A DNA stretch of 64,000 nt from Owenia fusiformis (GCA_903813345.2 CAIIXF020000008.1:17656822-17720821), one strand, 5' to 3'; numbered from the stretch's first letter, positions 1 to 10,676 are shown. Numbers and translations: made by a program. The notes: generated by a model from the sequence alone, not told the origin.

Positions 1-209
1 TCCTGGTTTATGTAGAAATATTGGTATCTTAAAATGTCAAATACACTATAATGAATTAAATTAATATCACATTTTCTCATCATATTATTTACAAACTTGC
101 TTTAAGTTTAAATATCATGAGATTTTGGATATTTTCATTGAAATTTTATTTAGAAGATTTATGAAGTAATTTTTACATGTTAAAGTATTCAGTTAAACCC
201 GCTCAAGAA

Positions 210-1012
210 GCAAAATTAACTTCATCACTTGATCAATTCTTGACCCCTATTTGACAACTAACCAAGACCTGTCTCATATTTGACCAAACCTGATTCATAT
301 ATGACCAAACTTTATTCACATTTGATAAACACTTGACTCACATTTGACCCATACTCGACTCATATTTGACCCATACCTGGCTCATGATCAAACTTGACTT
401 ACATGTGACTCATACCTGATTTACATTTGACCAAACTTGATTCACATTTGATAAACACTTGACTCACATTTGACCCATACTCGACCCATATTTGACCAAT
501 ACCTGGCTCATGATCAAACTTGACTCACATGTGACTCATACCTGACTTACATTTGACCGAACCTGATTTACAATTGATAAACACTTGACTCATATTTGAC
601 CCATACTCGACTCATATTTGACCAATACCTGGCTCATGATCAAACTTGACTCACATGTGACTCATACCTGAGTTACATTTGACCAAACTTGATTCACATT
701 TGATAAACACTTGACTCACATTTGACCCATACTCGACCCATATTTGACCAATACCTGGCTCATGATCAAACTTGACTCACATGTGACTCATACCTGACTT
801 ACATTTGACCGAACCTGATTTACATTTGATAAACACTTGACTCATATTTGACCCATACTCGACTCATATTTGACCCATACCTGGCTCATGATCAAACTTG
901 ACTCACATGTGACTCATACCTGAGTTACATTTGATCAACACCTGATTCACATTTGACCAATATCTTCCCCATATTTGACTAATATCTGGGCCACATTTGA
1001 CCCACACCTTAT
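210..1012. repeat. 126-bp tandem repeat array built of TTGACC/TTGACTCA subunits
   Basis: The marker CTCATGATCAAACTTGACT recurs at 381, 507, 633, 759 and 885, exactly 126 bp apart each time. Within each unit, shorter pieces of about 14-18 bp of the form CATATTTGACCCATAC or CACATTTGACCAAAC repeat with variation, so this is a higher-order array. The edges (210-380 and 905-1012) are degenerate copies. The array has no coding look. The length, a multiple of three, gives no long open frame of interest. Confidence 0.9.
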
Positions 1013-1355
1013 ATGAGTACATATATATACTTTGATAATGATAAGATGATTGACCATTATTGAGTTTACTTTTGAAATATTATCCATGTACAGTCATGCA
1101 TGTTTTCTATGTACTTGATATTTTTTGGACCAGGAATTATCATTTATCAAATTATGATTTTTAGATTTCGATAAGGCCACCACTCTTAGCAAGGACTACT
1201 CGTCAACAAAAGGCCCAGGGACTACATGCAAACCCCAAGAACATGCGTTCTACAAAAATCTTGGAACACATCTTAAGAGAACTTTGGAGAAGTGTGAACG
1301 AGAGAATGGTTTCATGTAAGTTAATGGTTTCATGTAATTTATATTAGATCAGTAT
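1013..1355. other. gene-free stretch between repeats
   Basis: No exon-like frame, repeat or RNA signal could be supported here. The sequence is AT-rich. Confidence 0.5.
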
Positions 1356-1359
1356 GTCC

Positions 1360-1432
1360 AGCTGTATAGCTCAGCGGTAGCACAGGTTTCCCTTACGCAA
1401 TAGGTCTCAGATTCGATCCCCGGTTCAGGCAA
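1360..1432 (+). other. tRNA-like sequence, pol III A and B boxes (tRNA pseudogene or SINE head)
   Basis: An A-box-like TAGCTCAGCGGTAG lies at 1367-1380 and a B-box-like GATTCGATCCC at 1410-1420, at tRNA-like spacing. The acceptor and T stems do not pair well, so a functional tRNA is unlikely. It is either a tRNA pseudogene or the head of a tRNA-derived SINE whose body would run downstream towards about 1640. No second copy was recognised in the window. Confidence 0.6.
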
Positions 1433-1724
1433 GACTTAATTTGCTTGCTTGCGTAAAGTACTTCAGGGTGTTTGACTGAGTGGTCCGCAACTCGTACAAA
1501 AGGCTGTGGTGTGTACTTATATGTCTATGTATAAGTGCACATAAAAGAACACAGGGCTCCTTTGAAGAGGGGTTTCTGAGTCTATCTTCCAGGCTAATTA
1601 TTTCAATTACTACCGTATATATACGGGATATACCCAAGAGGTATTGCTCACCTTCATCGGTGGTAAACAAAATACAATTCAATACAATATGACACCTAAA
1701 GTCCTGTATACACTGCAAATTATG

Positions 1725-2375
1725 TTTCAATCCTTTCAATGCATGCATCATTTCAATCGTTTCAATGCTTTGACGGCATTTCAATCGGTTCAATGCTTAG
1801 AGGGCATTTCAATCATTTCAATGCATAAGACGGCATTTCAATCATATCAATGCTTAGACATCATTTCAATGCTTAGACGGCATTTCAATCGGTTCAATGC
1901 TTATACGGCATTTCAATCATTTCAATGCTTAGACCGCATCTCAATCATTTCAATGCTTACACGGCATTTCAATGCTTGGATGGCATTTCAATCGGTTCAA
2001 TGCTTAGACGGCATTTCAATCATTTCAATGCATAGACGGCATTTCAATCATATCAATGCTTAGACATCATTTCAATGCTTAGATGGCATTTCAATCGGTT
2101 CAATGCTTATAGGGCATTTCAATCATTTCAATGCTTAGACAGCATCTCAATCATTTCAATGCTTAGATGGCATTTCAATGCTTGGATGGCGTTTCAATCG
2201 GTTCAATGCTTAGACGGCATTTCAATCATTTCAATGCTTAGACGGCATCTAAATCATTTCAATGCTTAGACATCATTTCAATGCTTAGACGGCATTTCAA
2301 TCATTTCAATCATTTCAGTGCTTAGATGGCATTTCAATCATTTCAGTGCTTAGATGGCATTTCAATCATTTCGCC
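1725..2375. repeat. 28-bp minisatellite with 19-bp variant units and a 206-bp higher-order period
   Basis: The basic unit is GCTTAGACGGCATTTCAATC plus ATTTCAAT (28 bp). A 19-bp form lacks nine bases. The rare variant ATCATATCAA occurs at 1841 and 2047 and GCTTGGA at 1974 and 2180, both exactly 206 bp apart, which equals six 28-bp plus two 19-bp units. A block of eight units was therefore duplicated. Open frames through the array are a by-product of the repeat, not likely genes. Confidence 0.9.
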
Positions 2376-2976
2376 TGCCAATGTTTACAGGGCTTAACAC
2401 CCCTACTATTGGCATCACTGAAACTTTACTTGCCAGCGATAAATGATACATCAGTACTTAAATCCCCATAATAGTCACTCTTTTATGGTGGAGATTATGA
2501 TCCCCATAAAACGACAATTGTTACTGTCATCAACCTGATTGTGACAGGTCATAATGATTGTGACAGGTCATAGAGTGCATACAAAAGGCACAAAGGAGAA
2601 TATGGTTCATTGGGTAAAAACAGTTTTTTCTTAATATTAATGTTACGATTTTTGCAATGTTATTAAGTATCTAGTCAAAACATTAAGAGATAATAGGAAA
2701 ATCAAAAGTTCAATAGTTCAATGGGATCTGAAATATTTATTAGAAAAAACAAAATGAAATCTTCAATTAAAGGTGTCACTGGCATCATTATTTTGCGATC
2801 AAACCTTATACCCTACTAATAATAAAGTATATATAAATTAATTAAGTTATGTATTTTGAAATCTTTTATTCATATTCAGGAGATCTCTATTTTAAACTTA
2901 AAAGACATTTGCTTTATCTGAGGAAATATTAGAATTCTGGGTATTATTATCTTCTATTCGTTTTTTCCCTGTTTTT
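2376..2976. other. gene-free AT-rich stretch
   Basis: No gene was seen. A short direct repeat GATTGTGACAGGTCATA occurs twice at about 2539-2571, and nothing else stands out. Confidence 0.5.
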
Positions 2977-3110
2977 ATGTCACCTGCATAAGTGGTAACA
3001 TATTGTTATAGTCTCCAACTTTGTTTGTGGACAGAGTACAGCACTTGACATATGTAACAAATGGCAGGTGGTGAAATTTTGCATGTTAATGCCTTGTTTG
3101 AATGTGTCAT
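2977..3110. repeat. dispersed repeat, copy 1 of 3 (GTAACAAATGGCAGG family)
   Basis: Shares the ordered blocks ATTGTTATAGTCTCCAACTT, GTAACAAATGGCAGGT and TTTTGCATGT..AATGCCTTGTT with 17527-17650 and 25966-26098. The three copies have diverged by substitutions and small indels. It is probably a non-autonomous transposon; clear terminal repeats were not resolved. Confidence 0.7.
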
Positions 3111-3286
3111 GCTTTATCACATTTGACACAATGTTAAAAGCATCAAGTCCATCAAGTTGTTTATTTCAATTAAGATTTACGATTTTTACGTACCAATCCA
3201 AATGGAATTAATTAAATAAACTGTGTACTATGTTGTTCTATTTACATTTAACAATTAAAACACTCATGCCATCTATTATCAATTTC

Positions 3287-3398
3287 CAGTAAAACCTGTG
3301 TATAGTGAACACCTATGGAGCCACAAAAAGTGTTCACTTCGTCAAGGTGCTCAAAGGTGCTCACTTGAGAGAGGTGTTCAGCAAGACAGGTTTTACTG
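3287..3398. mobile_element. 112-bp MITE with 13-bp perfect terminal inverted repeats
   Basis: Ends are CAGTAAAACCTGT (3287-3299) and its exact reverse complement ACAGGTTTTACTG (3386-3398). Inside, GTGAACACCTATGG and GTGTTCACTT form a second inverted pair. A partial relative lies at 13629-13707. It has no coding capacity. Confidence 0.85.
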
Positions 3399-3907
3399 TA
3401 TTTCACGAGACTCTTGTCTTCTTACAGATGAACTTTTCAGTATTGTTTTGCATGTATTTGTCGGATATTTCAGGTTCAAGAGTTCGGAATTCAGCAATTT
3501 ATAACATATTCTGTAGTTACATGCTCAAAATGGTTCACGCAGCTTAAAAAATGAAGACAGATAGTCTTAATAAACTTGTAATAGTCTAAGTTGTATCTTT
3601 TATTAATAATCATCCATCATAATTGATTGAAAAATAAGTCATTCTCCCAGACCTAAATGGAAATTATCTGTATGAGACCCTTACTTATTAAGCAAGCATA
3701 TTTTGTGACATGCTTGTATTATTTATTTATTTTGATTTTATTACAGTATCAGGTTAAGATACAATAACATATTACTGTATATAAATCAATGTTACGCAAT
3801 TAAAATCACCCCACACCCCTATGGGCCTGTACGAGGCCTAAGTAAAAATGTATGAATCATGTTTCGTTTGTAAATAAAATGATCCCCTAGTTTTAGCATA
3901 GCAATAC

Positions 3908-4014
3908 TTATATATGGAAGAAACTAAACAATATATGGAAGAAACCAAACAATATATTGAAGAAAACCAAACAATATGTGGAAGAAACCAAACAATGCAA
4001 TATATGGAAGAAAC
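3908..4014. repeat. about 22-bp tandem repeat, five copies
   Basis: Unit ATATGGAAGAAACCAAACAAT is repeated about five times with small changes. Confidence 0.85.
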
Positions 4015-5071
4015 CTGGTGCTAGTAACTCAGTTATTCAAAACATTACTCTGGATAAATGACTCTCAGTGGCAATTATTTAAGATATGTAGTTGAGGGAT
4101 TTGCAAATTGAGTTTGTATTGTCCTCTCTGGCAAGTTATTTCCTGGAGATGACAAGTTGTTGATGAGCACAGACAAAGAAATTCGATGTATTACCTTACA
4201 TCATTACATAATTCGTTTTGTCTGCTTAGGAGGTGGTTATAAACCAAATAAGTCAATAATATCAGTAGACATTAAAGGCCTTTTCACACATGAACGAATC
4301 CATTAAACGCAACTTTGCGAATTGGATAAATTGTCAATTCTGGCGATATAGAAATATAAACGCTTTATCATGAAGTTATTCTTAGGCCTCGGGCACTGGT
4401 GATCCACTCTTTGATCCAACATGTACATTTTCTTAAACATATGATACTGATACACATTTGTGATAAAAAATGTTGTGGAAATTCTGCCTACAATGAGTGT
4501 AATAAGAAAAAAATTGTACCCTTGAGGTTCTGACATTCTGTTACAGAAACGAACTGTTTCGCTAATCAGCGTAATCAAGTGGATCACCTGTGTCCGGGGA
4601 TAAAGCTTAAATTCCACATTCTTTCTAATGCACATACATCAATAAAAACCCTACATTTTTATGGAAGTTGGTCAAAAAAAATTTAAGAAAAATTAAAAAA
4701 GTTTCAAGAACATATACTTGACAACAATAAAATTAAATCACATTTATATACCCTTTGTATTGAATTGAGAAAATGAAGTAGTAACATCTGATTAATTTAT
4801 AATGTTGTAGCGGTTATTTTATTTCCATCATACATTTTAATACAATAATTGATTAACTTATAATGTTCCTTTTCCATCTATTAATTATGGTTCAAAAAGA
4901 TTAGTTTATCATGGAATGTTAATCGATCGTGAGAGGTTAATTGATTTCCTCAGTAGCTAATATCTAGATTTAATGGTTTTTGATTGGGAATCTCCGATTA
5001 GACTCGCTGAGGAGAAACACAGCCTTATACATTTACAGTACAAAGTGTTCATAGAGATGGTCCAGATTGAC
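4015..5071. other. gene-free stretch upstream of the TRIM pseudogene fragment
   Basis: No exon with believable codon use or splice sites was found. Around 4264-4310 a short piece (TTCACACATGAACGAAT) resembles one end of the MITE at 27093-27324. Confidence 0.45.
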
Positions 5072-5199
5072 TTGGAGAAACAAGTCAAAGAGACATTGAA
5101 ACATTGAAAGAGACATTGAAATGTAAGGTGTGTTATGAGACATTAACAGACCCAAGGGCACTGCCATGTTTGCACACATATTGTTGTAAATGCCTGGAT
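5072..5199 (+). pseudogene. truncated duplicate of the RING region of the adjacent TRIM gene
   Basis: This stretch is nearly identical to 5758-5868, the start of the RING finger of the TRIM-NHL gene. It carries a local 20-bp duplication of CATTGAAAGAGACATTGAAA type that breaks the frame, and homology stops abruptly after TGCCTGGAT at 5199. It therefore encodes only the first half of a RING finger and is not functional. High identity implies a recent tandem duplication or gene conversion. Confidence 0.9.
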
Positions 5200-5693
5200 T
5201 TGATGGAGTGATTAGATTACTTTCTTGAAGCATAATGTTAATCATGAGATCAAAAAGTTTTTTGTTTTTCAATTTTTCTAAACTGAGTAAAATTGATAAT
5301 TATAAAAAATGATTAATTATTAATTAATTATTATAAATAATTAATTGAGGATCTCAGATTAAAATTGAAAATAAACTATGAAAACATTTAAACTTTAGTT
5401 ATATCCATAAGTATGAATATTTTGAGGTCATAAATTGATCCTTACTAGGTTCAGATTTCTATATATGTATTATATCTATTGAAATAATCATTTACTAGGT
5501 AGAGACTTTTCCTCTTTACTATTTGAAGTTACATTGACCTTTTGTTAAAACAGAATTCCAATAACACAACACATAGCTTGAACTTGAGAACCTATACACT
5601 TAATATACAGACTTAAGCAATGGGCTTTTGAATAGTGTTTATTAATTAATAAAAAATCTACTACACTAGTTTATCATTGACTATGTCGTGAAA
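5200..5693. other. region between pseudogene fragment and TRIM start codon
   Basis: Very AT-rich, presumably containing the promoter and 5' UTR of the TRIM gene. No TATA box or initiator could be assigned with confidence. A three-codon upstream frame (ATG TCG TGA at 5683) precedes the start. Confidence 0.4.
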
Positions 5694-7658
5694 ATGAACA
5701 TGAGGAAGTTTAAAACATCACGTGATGTTCAATTCAAAGTTAAAATGGCAACGGCAATGGAGGAACAAGTCAAAGAGACATTGAAATGTAAGGTGTGTTA
5801 TGAGACATTAACAGACCCAAGGGCACTGCCATGTTTGCACACATATTGTTGTAAATGCCTGGATCAATTAGAGAAAACAAAACAAGGAGATAAACATTGT
5901 CTAAGCTGCCCTGAATGTCGAGAAGTTCACACAATACCGGAAGAAGGAGTGGCAAAATTTAAGGTCAATTTCACCACTAGTTCATTAGTGGATCTATTTC
6001 AATCTATGGATATTATTGGAGACAAACCCAAGTGTACAGTATGTAAGGAGAGTGAACAAATAGAAACTGATGCTTTAACAAAATGCCTACAATGTAATGA
6101 ACAGTTTTGTAAGGACTGTGATCGATACCACAGAAAACTTCTAAAAGGTCACACAATACTTGACCTTACAGGTGACAAGGCTCAAGATAAACAGAGTGCA
6201 TTGAACATTGTAAAACAGCGTGTAGTGTTTTGTGATAAACATAAAACCAACCCACTTGAGATATACTGTAAAGTGGACCAGTGTGCAGTCTGTGCAACTT
6301 GTTACGTGATTAACCATTCTAACCATGAGTGCATGGACATCAATAAGGCTGCAGAAGACAATGTGAAACTAATAGATGACCTCCTCAAGAAAGGTAACAA
6401 GTTGGTAGAGAGCTTTGAACAAACCATACAAAACACCCATACCAAGAAAGATAAAATGGAGCAAGAAGCAGATAATGTAACACACGAACTGAACAATGAT
6501 ATGAACATAGCTCTCCAAGCAGTCCGGGATAAATACACAAAGAATATCAACTTAGTGGCTGAGAAAAGAGCCACGTGTGCCAAACAGGCAATTGCCCATC
6601 TAGGACACCTCGAAATGCAGAAGGCCACAACTGAAAGCACAATGAGCCAGCTACAAACATTGAAACAACATGGACACGCTACCCAATTGGCTAACATGGC
6701 TCAAGACATAACTTCAAAATTGGAGGAATGGTCTGATACCAAGGCATCTGAGTTTGACACTAATATTACATTCAAAATTCAAAGAAGTGAGGTATACGAT
6801 GATAGAATCGTGTTTACTAAGGTGAACATACAGAACTTGAAAGACACAACATCCATTAAAAGACCTACAACAATGAAAGAAGTTGCTCAACCAAGAGTTT
6901 TAAAGAAGAATAAGCTAAATGCGATTCATCAAGTATGGGATTTGGTTGTTACTAACAGTAATAAAGTGGTAGCTAATGGTTACGGTTACAATAACCCATC
7001 ATATCTCTATGACATGAATCTTACTTTGAAGACAACATTTGGTAAAAATTGTGACAATGTTGCTACTAATGATGACAAGATATATCTCACCAATCATACT
7101 GATACAGTCAGCATATACCACGAGGATGGTAAACACATAAGAGATTTAAAGCTACCCACATTGAAACAATGTAGAGGTATTGCAGTGAACTCAAGAGGGG
7201 AACTTGTAATATGTGACCGGAATACATATGCTGTATATCACATTGATAGTGCAACTGGCAGAATCATGACTCAGGCTAAAACAGGGTTTTTCAATAACCC
7301 TCTCTGGGTAGCTGTCAATAGCAAAGATGTGGTGATAGTATCAGATTACAGTGCACACTGTGTGGTGGGAATGACCAGAGATGGTAATGAGCTGTTCAGG
7401 TATGGGACTTATGGTAATGGACTGAACCAACTGCACTGCCCTAATGGTGTTTGTACAGATACAGCAGACAAAATCATAGTGGCTGACTACTGCAACCATA
7501 GAGTTCACTTGTTAGGACAAGATGGCAAGTTTATCAAATACCTCCTGACATTATCAGATGGACTACAGAACCCTCGAGCTGTAGCTGTGGACAATGAGGG
7601 GCAACTGTTAATAGGAGATAACAGTGGCAATATCTGGGTTGTGAAATATACAGAGTAA
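5694..7658 (+). CDS. TRIM-family protein: RING, two B-boxes, coiled coil, NHL repeats (probable E3 ubiquitin ligase)
   Basis: Intronless frame of 654 residues from the first ATG. A second in-frame ATG at 5745 sits in a stronger context (AAAATGG) and would give 637 residues, starting 14 residues before the RING, so it may be the true start. The RING is C3HC4: CKVC, then C-x-H-x2-C-x2-C and CPEC, roughly residues 32-75. A first B-box (CTVC..CLQC..C..CD..H) follows at about 112-155, then a B-box 2 (FCDKHKT..C..C..C..H..H) at about 180-220. A coiled coil spans about 220-350, and five to six NHL-like blades fill about 400-654 (for example HCPNGVCTDTADKIIVADYC). TRIM proteins with this layout (TRIM2/3/71-like) usually ubiquitinate targets bound through the NHL propeller in the cytoplasm. 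Substrates here are unknown. Intronless, locally duplicated TRIM genes are common in molluscs and other marine invertebrates. A poly(A) signal lies at 7978. Confidence 0.93.
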   Translation: MNMRKFKTSRDVQFKVKMATAMEEQVKETLKCKVCYETLTDPRALPCLHTYCCKCLDQLEKTKQGDKHCLSCPECREVHTIPEEGVAKFKVNFTTSSLVDLFQSMDIIGDKPKCTVCKESEQIETDALTKCLQCNEQFCKDCDRYHRKLLKGHTILDLTGDKAQDKQSALNIVKQRVVFCDKHKTNPLEIYCKVDQCAVCATCYVINHSNHECMDINKAAEDNVKLIDDLLKKGNKLVESFEQTIQNTHTKKDKMEQEADNVTHELNNDMNIALQAVRDKYTKNINLVAEKRATCAKQAIAHLGHLEMQKATTESTMSQLQTLKQHGHATQLANMAQDITSKLEEWSDTKASEFDTNITFKIQRSEVYDDRIVFTKVNIQNLKDTTSIKRPTTMKEVAQPRVLKKNKLNAIHQVWDLVVTNSNKVVANGYGYNNPSYLYDMNLTLKTTFGKNCDNVATNDDKIYLTNHTDTVSIYHEDGKHIRDLKLPTLKQCRGIAVNSRGELVICDRNTYAVYHIDSATGRIMTQAKTGFFNNPLWVAVNSKDVVIVSDYSAHCVVGMTRDGNELFRYGTYGNGLNQLHCPNGVCTDTADKIIVADYCNHRVHLLGQDGKFIKYLLTLSDGLQNPRAVAVDNEGQLLIGDNSGNIWVVKYTE

Positions 7659-7977
7659 ACATATTACACAGAAGCATTGACCCAGTACCCAACAGTATTT
7701 ATGAGAAATGGACATAGTCCTTGAACTCTATAATACCCACAGTGACAGATATATGAATCAGCTTTTCTTACTTAATGACTCTAACTTTGACAAATGACAT
7801 TCAATATACAGTATATAAATTAATGTATAATTTGTCCTTGATCACTAATATCATCAAAGTCAAAGTGAACATTCAACTTTGTATATGAAGATAGTAAAAA
7901 TGAAAAATAGTGGTATTCAAGATTTTTATATTGAACTTTGGAATTGAATATATTTGTTAAGTGTTTTAAAAGGCAAA

Positions 7978-7983
7978 AATAAA
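7978..7983 (+). promoter_or_regulatory. AATAAA polyadenylation signal for the TRIM gene
   Basis: A canonical hexamer about 320 bp after the stop codon of the TRIM gene. It is the first good match downstream on this strand. Confidence 0.5.
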
Positions 7984-8157
7984 ATTAAGACATTTCTTTG
8001 ACAGCGAAACTATTGTGCTTTTTGTTATTATTAAAAGTCATGCAAATGTAATAATGTAAAATAACTCATTTTTAATGTGATTCATCTATGTTTGTAAACA
8101 GGGTTGATATGAGATGTTTCGTAAATAAAATATACTTACGTGTGAATATGTATACAC

Positions 8158-8215
8158 AAGTGCTAGTCATAAGGTAAACAAACCCCAACTATCCCAAACC
8201 ATGATCTAATGTGCG
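8158..8215. repeat. short dispersed repeat also present at 22766-22822
   Basis: AGTCATAAGG followed by AAACAAACCCC..CTATCCCAAACCATGATCTAA occurs here and again near 22766-22822, where it is nearly identical over about 45 bp. Confidence 0.7.
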
Positions 8216-8339
8216 ACATATTTATCCACATATATATCAAGCAAAATCCAGAGCTGTAATGAAATTCATTTTTTAATTTTTTTGTTTCAATAAAATGGCA
8301 TGACTGGCTAGATTGACTAATTCAAAAAAGGTTAATAAC

Positions 8340-8534
8340 ATGTCTCTGTATAATGGTAACTGTCCATTTAGATATCACCAGAAAGTTCCCCCAGAGGCCC
8401 CTGAGCTTGAATTGAAGGCCACGTATGGATTAGTGAAGCCAGAGGAGTTTGAAATCCCAGCCCCAAGCCCCCTGTGGAGTAAGGCGGTGTATGGAGCATT
8501 TGATATTACAAAAAATACACAGCCAGATGACAAG
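8340..8534 (+). CDS. exon 1 of an unrecognised ~102-residue protein
   Basis: The ATG at 8340 opens 65 codons ending GAT GAC AAG before a GTATGG donor at 8535. The exon continues in phase 0 into 9526-9639. The spliced protein is about 102 residues. It starts MSLYNGNCPFRY and has motifs such as YGLVKPEEFEIP and PLWSKAVYGAFDI, rich in Pro, Tyr and Trp. There is no signal peptide or membrane segment. I do not recognise the family; short Pro/Tyr-rich proteins of this kind include ciliary microtubule inner proteins, but that is only a guess. Codon use and precise splice phase make it a real gene. The start is the first in-frame ATG; an upstream non-coding exon is possible. Confidence 0.7.
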
Positions 8535-9272
8535 GTATGGTTGAGAAACTTATATACTTATGTTTTATGTTCTTCAATAACGAAGATCCGAGTAGGTAGT
8601 TGCCACTTTCACCACCAGGTGGCTCGTTCGGGTCAGATAGCATGGGGGGTATAGTAGAAAGTTCCCTTTAACTTAAATTACATCTGCTTTAGTGGTTCAA
8701 TTTTCATATAACCCTTATGTATCTAATAGTTATGCAAATTAAAATATGTCCAGTAAAAGAAAATGTTATCTGTCCAATACAAGAAAAAATATTTCACTTT
8801 TTGTGATTTTGTAACATGGGGTCTATGGGGAATCAACCCAAACAAGAAGTCACATTTTCAAAAAAAAAATTAAATTTTCAAAGTTGATAATCAATTTTCG
8901 GGACCATATTTCTAGATGTACTTTTACATGTAGATTTCAAATATGACACTTTGACTGAATTTTGAATATTTAATGAGGTAAATCAAGATTATTTCTACTC
9001 GCATCTAGTCTATTAGATTATATACCTTTCACTATAATTAATGAAATAAATGAAACTAAACTAAACTATTAATACTGGCGGACCTGAGGGAATTAACTTT
9101 TCTTCATTATCGACATTAAAATAGGCCTTGTTGGACTTCAGGCCTCTATTTTTGAGAAAATGGGCCCTTTGGACAATAGACATCAATTAAAAATTGGATT
9201 TCTTTTGGCCATTTATATTGATGATCTAATTGGTTGAACTTAATCCTTTCTCAGTCTCTACACAGCTAATAT

Positions 9273-9428
9273 AATTCGGTGCCGTTTCGGCATAAAAATA
9301 AATTCGGCGCTGTTCTGGCACCGTTTCCAGCACCAAAACCTTTCGACATCAAAATCTTGCACAGGACTAGTCAGTCCATTTGGTGCCGAAACAGCACCGA
9401 AATTTGGCACCAAAACGGCGTTGAAAAT
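9273..9428. repeat. imperfect inverted GGTGCCG/CGGCACC-type repeats in intron
   Basis: GGTGCCGTTTCGGCA, GGCACCGTTTCCAGCACC, TTTGGTGCCGAAACAGCACC and TTTGGCACCAAAACGGCG alternate in both orientations, forming an imperfect palindrome in the intron of the small gene. It may be a decayed inverted-repeat element. Confidence 0.5.
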
Positions 9429-9525
9429 CAGATTGCATTTTGGGGTTGTAGATTCTTGATACCATGAATTGGACTGACACGTAATTAACTGGTTAATTGA
9501 AATATAAAAATATTTTATGTTTCAG

Positions 9526-9639
9526 AAAAAGAATGATGACAAGAAGAAAGATGGCGAAGAGTTGCCACCAGTGAAGGAAGCTGATATCCCACAGTCTAAC
9601 AAGGATCCTAAAACATTCAGTGGATGTAGCATCTCATAG
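9526..9639 (+). CDS. exon 2 (last) of the ~102-residue protein
   Basis: The acceptor TTTATGTTTCAG ends at 9525. The frame gives 37 residues and a TAG at 9637. The sequence is lysine/aspartate rich (KKNDDKKKDGEELPP) and ends FSGCSIS. It joins exon 1 in phase 0 across a 991-bp intron. The charged linker and short tail give no functional hint. Confidence 0.7.
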   Translation, partial: KKNDDKKKDGEELPPVKEADIPQSNKDPKTFSGCSIS

Positions 9640-9779
9640 GATTTGATTCTCCATTTACTATTTATATACTATTATATACAATGTATCTCTATTCAATTGT
9701 ACAGAAAAATCACATAGAGGATTTCCCATAGAATATCCAGAGAGGATTTAAGTTTTATTTAAGAGCATAGAATGTTGAA

Positions 9780-9858
9780 GCCATGCATGGTTTGTTGGAC
9801 TCATGCATTGTTTGTTGGACCCGTAGATGGTTTGTTGGATTCACGCATGGTTTGTTAC
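9780..9858. repeat. 20-bp tandem repeat, four copies
   Basis: Unit CATGCATGGTTTGTTGGACT is repeated four times with small changes. Confidence 0.8.
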
Positions 9859-10240
9859 TATCGTGCTTATGTGTTACCTGAATCCCTGCTTTGTTGTAAT
9901 GAAGCTGTAGGCAAGCAAACTCATTGACACCAGTGTCATTTGGTGTCATTGCTTTGTCTTGACAATGACTTTGTGTCCTGTCCATGCAATATTATTTCTA
10001 GCAATGCATTATTGAGTATAAATGCACAGCAATTAAGCAATTGTGATTAAATGAAAAAACGATGTTATATCCGAATAGGACTACAGTGTAGTTCTTATAT
10101 ACCATGTTCCTTTATAGTATTTCTTCACTTTTCTCTATTAAATACACAATATTTGACAAGGCTGACATCTATTTATTGCTAAATATGAGACTGTTATCAA
10201 CTCTCACAGCCATCAGTACAATACTGTTGGGTCTAGTGTT

Positions 10241-10433
10241 CAGGCCAGTAGCCAGGATTTGCCAAGGGGGTTCACTTTTTGAAAAATTCCAGGGGGGTTC
10301 ACTTTTGACAATTTTGGTCAAAAAATGCCCAAAATCACTTAAAAGGTGCTCAGAATGGTGAAAAACTGCATGATTTTGAAAGGCCGGGGGGGGGGGGGGG
10401 GGGGTTTGCTCGAACCCCCTGGCTACCGGCCTG
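10241..10433. mobile_element. MITE, CAGGCCnGTAGCCAGG family, with 5-bp target duplication
   Basis: The ends are CAGGCCAGTAGCCAGG and the complement of CAGGCCGGTAGCCAGG. GTGTT precedes and follows the element, a 5-bp target duplication. The interior holds GGGGGTTCACTTTT, TTTGGTCAAAAAATGCCC and a run of 19 G at 10386-10404. A second full copy in the opposite orientation is at 20226-20411, with fragments at 10625-10676 and 60481-60578. CAGG ends with 5-bp duplications resemble hAT-related non-autonomous elements, though no transposase is present. Confidence 0.85.
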
Positions 10434-10624
10434 GTGTTTGTCCATATAAGGAAATCATATGACCATCATACAGTAGGAATGAATAATTCACATTTTACAT
10501 AATGAAAAACATTGCTTTTCTGATATCAATTTGAAGTGTACCAATGTTGGAATTCCAAATAAGGTATACTTTACTACATGTATATCTAAACCATATTTTA
10601 TACTATTTTATTACAAAACCTCAT

Positions 10625-10676
10625 TACCAATAGCCAGGATTTGCCAAGGGGGGTTCAGTTTTCAAAAATTATGAAC
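10625..10676. mobile_element. fragment of the CAGGCCnGTAGCCAGG MITE
   Basis: CAATAGCCAGGATTTGCCAA followed by GGGGGGTTCAGTTTT matches the left 50 bp of the 10241 copy. The right part is missing. Confidence 0.7.

Noticed and set aside
1360-1432. A functional tRNA gene
   Set aside because: A and B boxes are present, but the acceptor and T stems do not pair well.
1644-2269. Two repeat-type frames (FNRFNA.. and similar)
   Set aside because: They arise from the 28-bp minisatellite.
4303-4635. 110-codon minus-strand frame
   Set aside because: The composition follows AT content and no domain is visible.
5688-5693. Start of the TRIM gene at 5688
   Set aside because: That codon is GTG; the first ATG is at 5694, with a better-context ATG at 5745.
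6302-6697. 131-codon frame opposite the TRIM gene
   Set aside because: It is a shadow on the other strand of the coiled-coil coding region, with no independent support.
8313-8339. An upstream start for the 102-residue protein
   Set aside because: The codon at 8313 is TTG; the first in-frame ATG is at 8340.
9755-9985. 76-codon minus-strand frame with repeated NKPC
   Set aside because: It comes from the 20-bp tandem repeat at 9780-9858.
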